Below the pieces are notes generated by a model, which was not told where the DNA came from, searched no databases, and saw only the letters and a list, made by a program, of their open reading frames with translations. 64,000 nt of DNA from Rhodospirillaceae bacterium (GTDB lineage Bacteria; Pseudomonadota; Alphaproteobacteria; GCA-2731375): NCBI GenBank assembly GCA_018667855.1, contig JABIRL010000320.1:1-64000 (forward strand), in the 5' to 3' direction. Both the position numbers and the translations under genes were made by a program. Of the stretch, positions 11,620 to 21,972 are shown one piece after another; position 1 is the first letter of the stretch, and every line of letters begins with the position of its first letter.

Positions 11620-11853
11620 ATGCTTAGCCTGCCAAAAATATTGCTGTTCCTGGCCGTCGTGGTCGTCGTGGTGATCGTATCGAAAGCCTTTCGCGGCGGC
11701 GGCGCCAAAGTGGTCGAAGACGACAAGGAACGGCCAAAAAATGACGCCCTGGACCTGAGTGCCTGCGCCGTTTGCGGCAACTATGTGGCGCCCGAGGGGG
11801 GTGGTTGCGAGCGGGACGATTGCCCCATTGCCAAGGGCGGGAGTGGCGATTAG
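11620..11853 (+). CDS. Small membrane protein with Cys-rich C-terminal motif (unknown function)
   Basis: MLSLPKILLFLAVVVVVVIVSKAF TM helix then SACAVCGNYVAPEGGGCERDDCPIAKGG; ATG at 11620 preferred over the annotated TTG. Confidence 0.7.
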   Translation: MLSLPKILLFLAVVVVVVIVSKAFRGGGAKVVEDDKERPKNDALDLSACAVCGNYVAPEGGGCERDDCPIAKGGSGD

Positions 11854-11955
11854 AGCAACCCGCGTTCATTCGAACGCGGAAAGTTGCTCTAACATTTAGA
11901 TTAGATCAAATTATCAGCCGAAAATCAGTTCCGATTTTAGGCTGTTTGATCTAGG
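11850..11955 (-). repeat. Palindromic dispersed repeat element, copy 1 (inverse orientation to copy 2)
   Basis: Hairpin TTAGAGCAAC-CCGCGTTC-ATTC-GAACGCGG-AAA-GTTGCTCTAA plus palindrome TAGATCAAA..CAGCC..GGCTG.TTTGATCTA; reverse complement aligns ungapped to 32159-32231. Confidence 0.85.
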
Positions 11956-12011
11956 TTGCGCCAAAATCTAAACCGCGACGACGTCGCCCATTCCACGGAA
12001 AAGTCAACGCC

Positions 12012-12917
12012 ATGACCGGCACGCCGAGCTTCAATACCAAGACCTTTCAGGGTCTGATCCTGGCCCTCCAGCATTATTGGTCGGAACAGGGCTGCGTCAT
12101 TCTGCAACCCTATGACATGGAAGTGGGCGCGGGTACTTTTCACTGGGCCACCACCTTGCGCTCCCTGGGCAGCAAAAGCTGGAATGCGGCGTATGTTCAG
12201 CCCTCGCGCCGGCCGACCGATGGCCGCTATGGCGAGAACCCGAACCGCTTGCAGCACTACTATCAGTTCCAGGTGATCATGAAACCGTCGCCCCCGGATT
12301 TGCAGGATCTGTACCTGGGCAGCTTGACGGCCATCGGTCTGGACGCCTCCAACCACGATATCCGCTTTGTCGAGGATGACTGGGAAAGCCCCGCCCTGGG
12401 CGCCTGGGGCCTGGGCTGGGAGGTCTGGTGCGACGGCATGGAGGTCAGCCAGTTCACCTATTTCCAACAAGTCGGCGGCTTTGACTGCAACCCGGTTTCG
12501 GGCGAGCTGACCTACGGTCTGGAGCGTCTGGCCATGTATGTCCAGGGCGTGGATCATTTCCAGCAGCTGGCCTGGAACGAACCGGGCAACGAGCGTTCGA
12601 AGTCCTACGCGGATGTCTATCTGGCGGCGGAACAGCAGTATTCCGCCTACAACTTCGATCACGCCAATACGGACATGCTGTTCCGCCATTTCAGCGATGC
12701 CGAGACGGAATGCGCTGCCCTGGTCGATGCCGCCTTACCCTTGCCGGCGTACGATCAATGCATCAAGGCCTCGCATCTGTTCAATCTGCTGGACGCACGG
12801 GGCGTTATTTCGGTTACGGAACGTGCCGCTTTTATCGGCCGCGTACGGGAGCTGGCGAAGGCCTGCGCCACTGCCTATCTGGCGGCCGAGGGCGAACTGG
12901 CTGAGGGGACGGCCTGA
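12012..12917 (+). CDS. glyQ: Glycyl-tRNA synthetase alpha subunit
   Basis: [42 protein letters not shown], highly diagnostic. Confidence 0.97.
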   Translation: MTGTPSFNTKTFQGLILALQHYWSEQGCVILQPYDMEVGAGTFHWATTLRSLGSKSWNAAYVQPSRRPTDGRYGENPNRLQHYYQFQVIMKPSPPDLQDLYLGSLTAIGLDASNHDIRFVEDDWESPALGAWGLGWEVWCDGMEVSQFTYFQQVGGFDCNPVSGELTYGLERLAMYVQGVDHFQQLAWNEPGNERSKSYADVYLAAEQQYSAYNFDHANTDMLFRHFSDAETECAALVDAALPLPAYDQCIKASHLFNLLDARGVISVTERAAFIGRVRELAKACATAYLAAEGELAEGTA

Positions 12918-12918
12918 T

Positions 12919-14973
12919 ATGGCGGATTTGTTGCTGGAGTTGTTCGGCGAGGAAATCCCCGCCCGCATGCAGGCCCGCGCGGCCGATGATCTGAAGCGCC
13001 TGGTCTGCGACGGCCTGAAGGCCGCTGAATTGCCGTTCGAGACGGCCGCCGCCCATGTCACGCCCCGGCGTCTGATCCTGCATATCACCGGCCTGCCGGA
13101 GGCGCAGCCGGACGTGCGGGAGGAGAAACGCGGCCCGAAGGTTGATGCGCCAGAAACAGCCATCGAAGGCTTTCTGCGCGGCAACGGGCTGAGCCGCGAT
13201 CAATGCGAAGAGCGGGAGCTGCCCAAGGGCACATTCCTGTTTGCCGTCATCGAACGCCAGGGCCGGCCCACGGCGGAGGTGCTGTCGGAGATTTTGCCAA
13301 AGACATTTGCCGATCTGCCCTGGCCGAAATCCATGCGCTGGGGCCGGGGCACGACCCGGTGGGTACGTCCCCTGCAATCCATCCTGGCGCTGTTCGATGG
13401 CGCCGCGGTGCCCCTGACTTTCGCCGATGTTGAAAGCGGCGCCCAGACCCGGGGGCACCGGTTCCATGCGCCGGAGACCTTCACAGTCAGCGATTTCGCC
13501 GATTATCAGGGCAAGCTGGCGTCCGCCAATGTTGTCATTGATGCTGGTGAGAGGCGCCGGACCATTGCCGAGGGCGCCCGCCGCCTGGCCGGGGATGCCG
13601 GTCTGACCCTGGTGGAGGATGACGGCCTGGTGGCGGAAATCGCCGGTCTGGTGGAATGGCCCGTGCCTATGCTGGGTGGTTTCCATGCGAGGTTCCTGGA
13701 TGTCCCGGCGGAGGTTCTGGTCACCACCATGAAGGTGAACCAGAAATACCTCTCGCTCCGTGACGGCGACGGCAAGCTGGCGCCCAATTTCATCACCGTG
13801 GCCAATCTGGAGGCAGGGGACGGCGGCAAACAGATTATCGCCGGCAATGAATATGTCCTGACCGCGCGCCTGGCGGACGCCGAATTCTTCTGGACCCAGG
13901 ACAAGAAGAAGACCCTTGAAAGTCGCCTGCCCGCATTGGACGACATGGTTTTCCACGCCAAGCTGGGCAGTCTGGGCGACAAGGTCAGGCGTATTGAAAC
14001 CCTGTCCGCCGCCCTGGCCGAATTCATTCCCGGCGCCGATGGCGAGGCGGCCCGCCGCGCCGCGCATCTGTGCAAAGCGGACCTGGTTAGCGACATGGTC
14101 TATGAATTTCCCGAGGTCCAGGGCGTCATGGGCCAGTATTACGCCTTGAACGAAGGCGAAGCGGAAGATGTGGCCCAGGCTATCGCGCAACATTATTCCC
14201 CCGCCGGGCCATCCGATGACTGCCCCACGGCGCCCACCGCATTGTGTGTCGCCCTGGCTGACAAGCTGGATATTTTGGTGGGGTTCTGGGCCATCGACGA
14301 AAAACCTACCGGTTCCCGCGACCCCTTTGCGTTGCGCCGGGCGGCGTTGGGAATAATACGCATGGTGCTGGAGAACGAACTGCGTCTGCCCCTGCAAAAG
14401 GCATTTCGCCTGGCGTTGGCGTCATATGATTTTTCTGACGATCAGGATGACAGCCTGCTGGATTTCTTCGCCGACCGGCTGAAAGTGCATTTGCGGGAAC
14501 AGGGCGCGCGCCACGATCTGGTACAGGCCGTTTTCGCATTGGGTGGCGAGGATGACCTGGTGCGTCTGATCGCCCGGGTGCGGGCCCTCGACAGTTTTCT
14601 CGGCAGCGAGGATGGCGCCAATCTGTTGACCGCCTATCGCCGCGCCGCCAATATTCTACGCATCGAGGAAAAAAAGGACGGTGTTTCTCACGATGGCGCC
14701 GTTGACGCCGCCCTGTTGCAACAGGACGAGGAAACGGCCCTGGCTAGCGCGCTCGGGTCGGCGGTAGGGAAAATCGACGGAGCGTTGGCGGGTGAGGATT
14801 TCGCCCAGGCCATGGCCGCCATGGCCGGATTACGCCAGCCGGTAGATGACTTCTTTGACGGGGTAACGGTGAATGCCGATGACGGTGCCCTTAGGGGCAA
14901 TCGCCTTCGCCTGCTCTCACAAATCCGGACGACCTTGCACAAGGTTGCCGATTTCAGCGAAATCGAAGGCTGA
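12919..14973 (+). CDS. glyS: Glycyl-tRNA synthetase beta subunit
   Basis: ATG 12919: MADLLLELFGEEIPARMQ...; the track ORF from 12538 includes a spurious 5' extension inside glyQ. Confidence 0.96.
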   Translation: MADLLLELFGEEIPARMQARAADDLKRLVCDGLKAAELPFETAAAHVTPRRLILHITGLPEAQPDVREEKRGPKVDAPETAIEGFLRGNGLSRDQCEERELPKGTFLFAVIERQGRPTAEVLSEILPKTFADLPWPKSMRWGRGTTRWVRPLQSILALFDGAAVPLTFADVESGAQTRGHRFHAPETFTVSDFADYQGKLASANVVIDAGERRRTIAEGARRLAGDAGLTLVEDDGLVAEIAGLVEWPVPMLGGFHARFLDVPAEVLVTTMKVNQKYLSLRDGDGKLAPNFITVANLEAGDGGKQIIAGNEYVLTARLADAEFFWTQDKKKTLESRLPALDDMVFHAKLGSLGDKVRRIETLSAALAEFIPGADGEAARRAAHLCKADLVSDMVYEFPEVQGVMGQYYALNEGEAEDVAQAIAQHYSPAGPSDDCPTAPTALCVALADKLDILVGFWAIDEKPTGSRDPFALRRAALGIIRMVLENELRLPLQKAFRLALASYDFSDDQDDSLLDFFADRLKVHLREQGARHDLVQAVFALGGEDDLVRLIARVRALDSFLGSEDGANLLTAYRRAANILRIEEKKDGVSHDGAVDAALLQQDEETALASALGSAVGKIDGALAGEDFAQAMAAMAGLRQPVDDFFDGVTVNADDGALRGNRLRLLSQIRTTLHKVADFSEIEG

Positions 14974-14988
14974 CCCGAAAGGTATGCC

Positions 14989-17646
14989 ATGACGAAATGG
15001 GTTTACAGTTTTGGCGGCGGCAGGGCCGACGGCGGCGCGGATGACAAGAATCTGCTGGGCGGCAAGGGCGCCAATCTGGCCGAGATGTCCGGCCTTGGGC
15101 TGCCGGTTCCCCCGGGCTTTACCCTGTCGACCGAAGTCTGCACTGCCTATTACGACCAGGGCGAAACCTACCCCGACGGTCTGCGCGATCAGCTCGCGGC
15201 CGCCTTGGCGGCGGTGGAGCAAACCGTCGGCGCCACCTTCGGCGATCATGACAATCCGCTGTTGGTTTCCGTCCGCTCCGGGGCCCGGGCTTCCATGCCG
15301 GGCATGATGGACACGGTGCTGAACCTGGGCCTGAACGATCAAACGGCGGCCGGTCTGGCGACCCAAAGCGGCAATGAACGCTTCGCTTGGGACAGCTACC
15401 GCCGCTTTATCCAGATGTATTCCGACGTGGTCCTGGGCATCGATCATTTCCATTTCGAGGAATTGCTGGAGATCCACAAAGAGAACAAGGGCCTGCAACT
15501 GGATACCGATCTGTCGGCCGAGGATTTGCGTGATTTGGTGGGTCAGTTCAAGGCGAAGGTCGAGGAGGAAGGCGGAGGCAGCTTTCCCCAGGACGTCAAC
15601 GAGCAGCTTTGGGGCGCCGTTGGCGCTGTCTTCGGCTCCTGGCAGAATGCCCGTGCGGTGACCTATCGCCGCCTGCACGACATTCCGGCCAGTTGGGGGA
15701 CGGCGGTGAATATCCAGGCCATGGTATTTGGCAACATGGGCGATGACTCCGCCACCGGCGTCGCCTTCACCCGCGACCCTTCCACGGGCGAGCGGCGTTT
15801 TTTCGGCGAGTATCTCATTAACGCCCAGGGCGAGGATGTGGTGGCGGGCATTCGTACACCGCAGCATCTGACCCTGGCCGCGCGCCAGGCCGCCAACGAC
15901 GACAAACCGTCGTTGGAAGAGGTCATGCCGCAGGTGTTTAGCGAGTTGGAGGCGATCTATCAGCGCCTTGAAGCCCATTATCGGGATATGCAGGACATCG
16001 AATTCACGGTGCAAAACAACATTCTGTATATGCTGCAGACCCGGTCCGGCAAGCGCACCGCCGAGGCCGCTATCAGGATCGCGGTGGAAATGGCCAACGA
16101 GGGTTTGCTGGATCGGCGGGAAGCGATCCAGCGGGTAGATCCGAATTCCCTGGATCAATTGCTTCACCCCACGCTTGATCCCGACGCCGCGCGGCAGATC
16201 ATTACTCGCGGTCTGCCCGCATCGCCGGGCGCGACCACGGGCAAGGTGGTTTTTTCGGCAGACCAGGCCGAGGCGCAGGCGGAGCAGGGCGAGGATATCC
16301 TGTTGGTGCGGATCGAGACCTCGCCCGAGGATATCCACGGCATGCACGCCGCCCGTGGCATTCTTACGGCGCGCGGCGGCATGACCAGCCATGCGGCGGT
16401 GGTGGCACGCGGCATGGGCCGGCCGTGCGTTTCCGGTGCCGGGCAACTGCGTATTGATTATCAGAGCCAGACCATGCGGATTGGCGATATTACCGTTGCG
16501 GCCGGCGACATTCTGACCATCGACGGCGGCACCGGCGAAGTAATGCTGGGCGGCGTGGCCACCATACAACCCAAGCTTTCCGGCGATTTCGGTACCTTGA
16601 TGGGGTGGGCTGACGAAATCCGTCAACTCGGCATTCGGACGAACGCGGAAACGCCGGCCGAGGCGGAGGTCGCGCTGAAATTCGGCGCCGAAGGAATTGG
16701 TCTGTGCCGGACCGAGCATATGTTCTTTGATGCCGACCGTATTCTGGCGGTGCGGGAAATGATCCTGGCCCGGGATTTGGCGGGTCGAGAGGCCGCATTG
16801 GCAAAAATTCTGCCCATGCAGCGCCAGGATTTCGTTGATCTGTTCACCATCATGGCCGACCTGCCCGTGACCATCAGGCTGTTGGACCCGCCGTTACATG
16901 AATTCCTGCCAAATTCCGATGACGAACTGGCCCAGCTGTCGGCGGTGACGGGCGCCACGGCGGATGATCTGCGCCATCGGGCCAATGAACTGCACGAATA
17001 CAATCCCATGCTGGGCCATCGCGGCTGCCGCCTGGGCATTTCCCATCCGGAAATCTATGAGATGCAGGCCCGTGCGATTTTCGAGGCGGCTGCGATCGTT
17101 GGCGCCGAACAGGGCCGGAGCGTAGTGCCTGAGGTGATGATCCCGCTGATCGCGGGCAAGGAGGAGTTCACCTTTTTGCAGGCACGAATAGCGGTCGTGG
17201 CCGAGCAGGTGGCGGGCGAAAAGGGTGTTGAACTGGATTACTTGATCGGCACCATGATCGAATTGCCCCGCGCGGCCCTGCGCGCCGGAGAGATCGCGGA
17301 GGCGGCGGAATTCTTTTCTTTTGGCACCAATGATCTGACCCAAACCGTATTCGGTATCAGCCGCGACGATTCCGCCGGATTCCTCGAAGACTATAACCAC
17401 AAGGGCATTTTGGATGCCGATCCCTTCGCGACCTTGGATATAGATGGCGTCGGTGAATTGGTGCGCCTGGCGGCGGAACGGGGGCGGCGGACCCGGGAAG
17501 ATCTAAAACTGGGCATCTGCGGCGAACACGGCGGCGACCCCGCTTCCATTCGCTTTTGCCATTCGATCGGCCTGGATTACGTCTCGTGTTCGCCATTCCG
17601 GGTGCCAATCGCCCGTCTTGCGGCAGCGCAGGCTGCGGTAGGTTAA
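14989..17646 (+). CDS. ppdK: Pyruvate, phosphate dikinase
   Basis: GGKGANLAEMSGLGLPVPPGFTLSTE, GGMTSHAAVVARGMGRPCVSG active site, EGIGLCRTEHMFF. Confidence 0.97.
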   Translation: MTKWVYSFGGGRADGGADDKNLLGGKGANLAEMSGLGLPVPPGFTLSTEVCTAYYDQGETYPDGLRDQLAAALAAVEQTVGATFGDHDNPLLVSVRSGARASMPGMMDTVLNLGLNDQTAAGLATQSGNERFAWDSYRRFIQMYSDVVLGIDHFHFEELLEIHKENKGLQLDTDLSAEDLRDLVGQFKAKVEEEGGGSFPQDVNEQLWGAVGAVFGSWQNARAVTYRRLHDIPASWGTAVNIQAMVFGNMGDDSATGVAFTRDPSTGERRFFGEYLINAQGEDVVAGIRTPQHLTLAARQAANDDKPSLEEVMPQVFSELEAIYQRLEAHYRDMQDIEFTVQNNILYMLQTRSGKRTAEAAIRIAVEMANEGLLDRREAIQRVDPNSLDQLLHPTLDPDAARQIITRGLPASPGATTGKVVFSADQAEAQAEQGEDILLVRIETSPEDIHGMHAARGILTARGGMTSHAAVVARGMGRPCVSGAGQLRIDYQSQTMRIGDITVAAGDILTIDGGTGEVMLGGVATIQPKLSGDFGTLMGWADEIRQLGIRTNAETPAEAEVALKFGAEGIGLCRTEHMFFDADRILAVREMILARDLAGREAALAKILPMQRQDFVDLFTIMADLPVTIRLLDPPLHEFLPNSDDELAQLSAVTGATADDLRHRANELHEYNPMLGHRGCRLGISHPEIYEMQARAIFEAAAIVGAEQGRSVVPEVMIPLIAGKEEFTFLQARIAVVAEQVAGEKGVELDYLIGTMIELPRAALRAGEIAEAAEFFSFGTNDLTQTVFGISRDDSAGFLEDYNHKGILDADPFATLDIDGVGELVRLAAERGRRTREDLKLGICGEHGGDPASIRFCHSIGLDYVSCSPFRVPIARLAAAQAAVG

Positions 17647-17671
17647 CCTCGGAAGCTCAATTATTCCTGCC

Positions 17672-17703
17672 CGGATTTAGTCTTGTTCGGATTTAGTCTT
17701 GTT
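17672..17703. repeat. Perfect 2 x 16-bp tandem repeat spanning the response-regulator stop codon
   Basis: CGGATTTAGTCTTGTT CGGATTTAGTCTTGTT. Confidence 0.95.
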
Positions 17704-18406
17704 CAATGGTGCCGGTAAATTCGTAGCCGATACCACGGACTGATTTGATCAGATTTCCCTTGGAACCGTCGCCGTCCAGTTTACGCCGCAGACGGCCCAC
17801 CAGAACATCAATATTGCGGCTGCTGTCCTGCATATCGTAACCCAGTGCGTCGCGATGCAAGGTATCCCGCGATACAGTCGTGCCGGCATTGTCAATCAAG
17901 GTTTGCAGCAATCGAGATTCGCCGGCCGTCAGCACCGAATCTTCGCCCTCGGGATCGGTCAGGCGCTGAAAGGCGCTTTCAAAGCGCCAGCCCTGAAATT
18001 TTACAATGCCGCCCCCCGTTTTCGGTTTGCTCTCCCGGGCCTGCTTGGTGCGGCGCAAAACGCTGCGAATTCGGGCCAGCAACTCGCGCGATTTGAACGG
18101 CTTGGCAACATAATCATCGGCCCCGACTTCCAGCCCGACGACCATATCAACCGTGGTGCCCTTGCCGGTCAGCATAACGATGCCGGCATCGGTCTTATCA
18201 CGCAGGACCTTGGCCAGATGCAGGCCATCCTCGTCCGGCAACTGCAGATCCAGGATGACTAAATCCACTTCTTCCTCGGCAATCACGGCACGCATGTCGG
18301 CGCCGTCGGCGGCATCGAGAACTTCGAAGCCTTCCGGCTCCAAGTGCTCCCGCAGAACCAAGCGCATATCGGGATCGTCATCTACGACTAGTATTCGTCC
18401 CAGCAT
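17693..18406 (-). CDS. OmpR/PhoB-family response regulator (no adjacent kinase)
   Basis: RILVVDDDPDMRLVLREHL receiver, DLVILDLQLPDEDG phospho-Asp, C-terminal winged helix ...LVGRLRRKLDGDGSKGNLIKSVRGIGYEF. Confidence 0.93.
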   Translation of the reverse strand: MLGRILVVDDDPDMRLVLREHLEPEGFEVLDAADGADMRAVIAEEEVDLVILDLQLPDEDGLHLAKVLRDKTDAGIVMLTGKGTTVDMVVGLEVGADDYVAKPFKSRELLARIRSVLRRTKQARESKPKTGGGIVKFQGWRFESAFQRLTDPEGEDSVLTAGESRLLQTLIDNAGTTVSRDTLHRDALGYDMQDSSRNIDVLVGRLRRKLDGDGSKGNLIKSVRGIGYEFTGTIEQD

Positions 18407-18555
18407 CTTTCGTCGCGTCCAAACCTCTCGTCCGTGGTCTGCCTGACCACCAATTCAGCGGCGTACATTTGTCATGAATAATACGCGCCATGGATCCTGA
18501 CATCATGTTAGCGCACTTTTTGTTACGTTACAAATCAACCCTGAATAACATGAAT

Positions 18556-18593
18556 ATGACAAATTTGGGCTCCAAAGTCGCCAAATTGTCATG
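18556..18593. promoter_or_regulatory. Candidate operator: inverted repeat TGACAAATTTGG-N12-CCAAATTGTCA
   Basis: Near-perfect inverted repeat in the AT-rich gap between ftsY stop and the regulator start; a further TTTGTCATGAAT lies at 18468-18479. Confidence 0.5.
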
Positions 18594-18669
18594 TATGGCC
18601 GGTAAGGTAATTTATTTGTTACCAACTATCAGGCTCTGACCCTTGGAACGGTCCCTCGGGCAGGTGGCG

Positions 18670-19602
18670 CTATTCGTCCGAACCGGCGATCGCGCGGGCA
18701 AAATCCGGAGCTGCGAAAGGCTGCAGATCATCGATACCCTCGCCAATGCCGATATAATGCACCGGTAGGGCAAAGCGCTCCGCCACTGCGACCAGAACGC
18801 CGCCGCGGGCCGTGCCGTCTAGTTTGGTCATGGCCAAACCGGTAACGTTGCAGACTTCGGCAAAGACCTCAACCTGACGCAGGGCGTTCTGACCGGTCGT
18901 GGCGTCAAGCACCAATAAACAGTCATGGGGGGCATCCGCATCCAATTTGCCCAGGACCCGCACCACTTTCGCCAACTCGTCCATCAGACCGGTTTTATTC
19001 TGCAGCCGCCCGGCGGTGTCCACCAAAAGTACATCGGCGTCGAGCTCCTGAGCCCGTTTCAGGCCTTCGTACGCGACCGCCGCCGGATCCGCGCCCACGT
19101 CGCGCCGGACGACCGTCGCACCCGTTCGATCACCCCAAATCTGTAACTGATCGATGGCGGCGGCGCGAAAGGTATCGGCGGCCGCCAGCACCACCGATTT
19201 GCCGTCGGCCGCCAGATTATGGGCGATTTTTCCGATCGTCGTGGTTTTCCCGGTGCCGTTGACACCGACCACCAGGACCACATGCGGGCGGCGCCCCGGA
19301 TCGATGGTCAAGGGTTGGGCTACCGGCTCCAGTATTTCCGTCACCACGCCGGCCAGGGCGTCCTTGATTTCCTCTTCGCTGATTTCCTTATCGAAGCGGT
19401 CTTCGGCCAGTTTGCCGCTGACCCGGGCCGCGACGGCGGGGCCCAGGTCGGCCGCAATCAGCAGATCCTCCAGCTCTTCCAATGCCGCGGCATCCAGCTT
19501 GCGTTTGGTGAAGACCGACGTAATAGAGTTGCCGAAATTGCCCGCCGTGCGGCTGAGGCCCGCCTTCAAGCGGGAGAACAAGCCGGGCTTACCGTCGCTC
19601 AT
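18670..19602 (-). CDS. ftsY: Signal recognition particle receptor FtsY
   Basis: VGVNGTGKTTTIGKIAHNL, DTFRAAAIDQL, LVDTAGRLQNK, TKLDGTARGGVLVA. Confidence 0.97.
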   Translation of the reverse strand: MSDGKPGLFSRLKAGLSRTAGNFGNSITSVFTKRKLDAAALEELEDLLIAADLGPAVAARVSGKLAEDRFDKEISEEEIKDALAGVVTEILEPVAQPLTIDPGRRPHVVLVVGVNGTGKTTTIGKIAHNLAADGKSVVLAAADTFRAAAIDQLQIWGDRTGATVVRRDVGADPAAVAYEGLKRAQELDADVLLVDTAGRLQNKTGLMDELAKVVRVLGKLDADAPHDCLLVLDATTGQNALRQVEVFAEVCNVTGLAMTKLDGTARGGVLVAVAERFALPVHYIGIGEGIDDLQPFAAPDFARAIAGSDE

Positions 19603-20855
19603 GCGGCAACTTGCCCAATCAGGCGGTCAGGCGCCGCGGCTACGATGCGCACGTCCACGATGCCATTGACCGGTGCGGTGGCGGCGGGCTGGTCAAGTTC
19701 GATCAAGGCGAACTGCTCGTTGCGTCCCAGACCGGGGCGCTCCAGCAACATACGGCTGCGACTGCCCACCTGGCCGGCCAGAAAGCCGGCCAATGCCGCC
19801 GCGCCCTTTTCCCGCAACAGGGCAGCCCGTTGGCGGCGTACGGGGCCTGGTACCTGGGGCATGCGGGCAGCCGGTGTGCCCGGCCGCTCGGAATAGGGAA
19901 AGACATGCAGATAAGTCAGACCGCAATCGTCAATAAGAGCCAGGGAATTTCCGAACTGCGCCTCGGTCTCCGTCGGGAAACCGGCGATCAAATCGGCGCC
20001 AAAAACCATATCGGGCCGGCCCGCGCGCAGGCGTTCACACAACGCCACCGCCTGGGCCCGGTTGTGGCGCCGCGCCATGCGTTTCAAGATCATATCGTCG
20101 CCCGATTGCAGGCTAAGATGCAGGTGCGGCATCACCCGTTCCTCGTCCAACAAAAGTTGTTCCAGATCCGGATCGATTTCAACGGCGTCCAGGGATGACA
20201 GACGCAGCCGGGACAATTCGGGGACCGCCGCCAACAAATGGCGCAACAATTGCCCCAATGTGGGCCGGTCCGGCAAATCGCTGCCATAGGCGGTGATATC
20301 GACACCGGTCAGAACCACCTCGCCATAGCCATGGTCCACCAGGGTCCGGATCTGCCGCACGACGGCGTCCATGGGCACGGATCGAGAGGGGCCGCGGGCA
20401 AAGGGGATGATGCAGAAGGTACAACGGTGGTCGCAGCCCTGTTGCACCTGCACGAAGGCCCGGGCCCGGCCGTCGAAACCAGGCACCAGATGACCGGCCA
20501 GCTGCTGCACCGACATGATGTCATCGACCAGAATTTTTCCCGCTAATGGAGCGACGAAATTTGCGCCCTGCAGTTTTTCCCGGTTGCCCAGAACCCGGTC
20601 CACTTCATCCATGGCGGCAAAGGATTCCGGTTCCAATTGCGCGGCGCAGCCGGTTACCACAATGGTCGCTTCGGGATGTTGCCGCCTGGCCTTGCGGATG
20701 GCCTGGCGCGCCTGGCGCACGGCCTCGCCCGTGACCGCGCAGGTGTTGATGATCACCGCATCCCGCAGCCCGGCATCCCGGGCCTGATCGCGCATGACCT
20801 GGGCTTCATAAGCGTTCAGACGGCAGCCGAAATTTATGACCTTCGGCCCGCTCAT
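19599..20855 (-). CDS. mtaB: tRNA (t6A37) methylthiotransferase MtaB
   Basis: [33 protein letters not shown], radical [24 protein letters not shown]. Confidence 0.95.
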   Translation of the reverse strand: MSGPKVINFGCRLNAYEAQVMRDQARDAGLRDAVIINTCAVTGEAVRQARQAIRKARRQHPEATIVVTGCAAQLEPESFAAMDEVDRVLGNREKLQGANFVAPLAGKILVDDIMSVQQLAGHLVPGFDGRARAFVQVQQGCDHRCTFCIIPFARGPSRSVPMDAVVRQIRTLVDHGYGEVVLTGVDITAYGSDLPDRPTLGQLLRHLLAAVPELSRLRLSSLDAVEIDPDLEQLLLDEERVMPHLHLSLQSGDDMILKRMARRHNRAQAVALCERLRAGRPDMVFGADLIAGFPTETEAQFGNSLALIDDCGLTYLHVFPYSERPGTPAARMPQVPGPVRRQRAALLREKGAAALAGFLAGQVGSRSRMLLERPGLGRNEQFALIELDQPAATAPVNGIVDVRIVAAAPDRLIGQVAA

Positions 20856-21736
20856 GCCGCCGACCGTGCCGCCAGTCCCATAAGACTGTCATCCAAAAGC
20901 CCGGAAAATGCCGTCGCCGCGCCACCGCTCATCAGAACGTGGCCGTCGCCTTCCCGCCATTCAATGGTCAAATCACCACCATCAAGCTGTAAATGGGCCC
21001 GACGGCCGCATAGCCCGCGGCGAAAAGATGCCACCAGTGCCGCGCACGCGCCGGAGCCGCAGGCCAGCGTCAACCCGGCGCCGCGCTCCCATACCCGCAA
21101 GCGCAATTGGTCCCGGCCCAGAACCTGAACGAAACCGATATTGGCCCGCTCGGGGAACAGCTCGTGGTGTTCAAGAACCGGGCCCACATTAGGAATATCA
21201 ACGGCGTCCATATCGTCGACAAAAAATACGGCGTGGGGATTACCCATGCCCACGGCGCAGGGATCTGCCAGCCTGGCGCCGCGATCCGGTTGAAACGAAA
21301 GATCCAGGCTCAAACTGTCCATGGCACGGGCCAGGGGAATGTCCCGCCAGTCCAGATAGGCGGGGCCCATGTCCACCTCGATCAAGCCTTCTTCAGTCCA
21401 ACGGCTGGGCAACAAACCGGCGCGGGTTTCGATCACCGCCTCGGCCCGGCCGCTTTCGGCGAACAGCAGACTGGCGACGCAGCGGGTGCCATTGCCGCAG
21501 GCCTGCGCTTCGCTGCCGTCGGGATTGTGGATGCGCATGAAGACATCGCCCCGTTCGGACGGCTCCAGCGAAATAACCTGATCGCAGCCGACGCCTTTTT
21601 GACGGTCAGCCAGGGCGCGGGCCAGGGCAGCGTCAACGCGCAACGGCAAAAGGCGAAGGTCGAGCACGACAAAGTCGTTGCCCGCGCCGTGCATCTTCAG
21701 AAATGGCTGCCGTGTCTCGGTCATGATAAGCCGCAT
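20852..21736 (-). CDS. dapF: Diaminopimelate epimerase
   Basis: [44 protein letters not shown]. Confidence 0.96.
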   Translation of the reverse strand: MRLIMTETRQPFLKMHGAGNDFVVLDLRLLPLRVDAALARALADRQKGVGCDQVISLEPSERGDVFMRIHNPDGSEAQACGNGTRCVASLLFAESGRAEAVIETRAGLLPSRWTEEGLIEVDMGPAYLDWRDIPLARAMDSLSLDLSFQPDRGARLADPCAVGMGNPHAVFFVDDMDAVDIPNVGPVLEHHELFPERANIGFVQVLGRDQLRLRVWERGAGLTLACGSGACAALVASFRRGLCGRRAHLQLDGGDLTIEWREGDGHVLMSGGAATAFSGLLDDSLMGLAARSAA

Positions 21737-21781
21737 ATAGGCAATTCCCGGGCCCAGGTCCAGGGCCTTGCGGCGCCGGGT

Positions 21782-21796
21782 TTAAGAGATTTTTAA
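21782..21796. promoter_or_regulatory. Perfect CtrA-type box TTAA-N7-TTAA
   Basis: TTAAGAGATTTTTAA, 46 bp upstream of dapF and upstream of the divergent PAS gene. Confidence 0.45.
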
Positions 21797-21904
21797 CCCG
21801 TTCGGCCAATAATTAAGCCGTTGAGGGCATCCAAGACTCAATGTGTGAGCTGCATTGAAAACAGGATGTACATGAGTATTTTGTATTTGCGTACCAGTAC
21901 GGCA

Positions 21905-21924
21905 CAGTTGATGGTAATCAACTG
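21905..21924. promoter_or_regulatory. Inverted repeat CAGTTGA-TGGTAA-TCAACTG upstream of the PAS gene
   Basis: Perfect 7-bp arms with 6-bp spacer about 50 bp upstream of ATG 21973. Confidence 0.4.
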
Positions 21925-21972
21925 GTATATAAGAGTTTTCATAGCCAAGCGCCGCGATTCCGGAGTCCCGCG

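Noticed and set aside
12538-12918. 5' extension of the glyS ORF
   Set aside because: Lies within glyQ in another frame with junk composition; the real start is ATG 12919.
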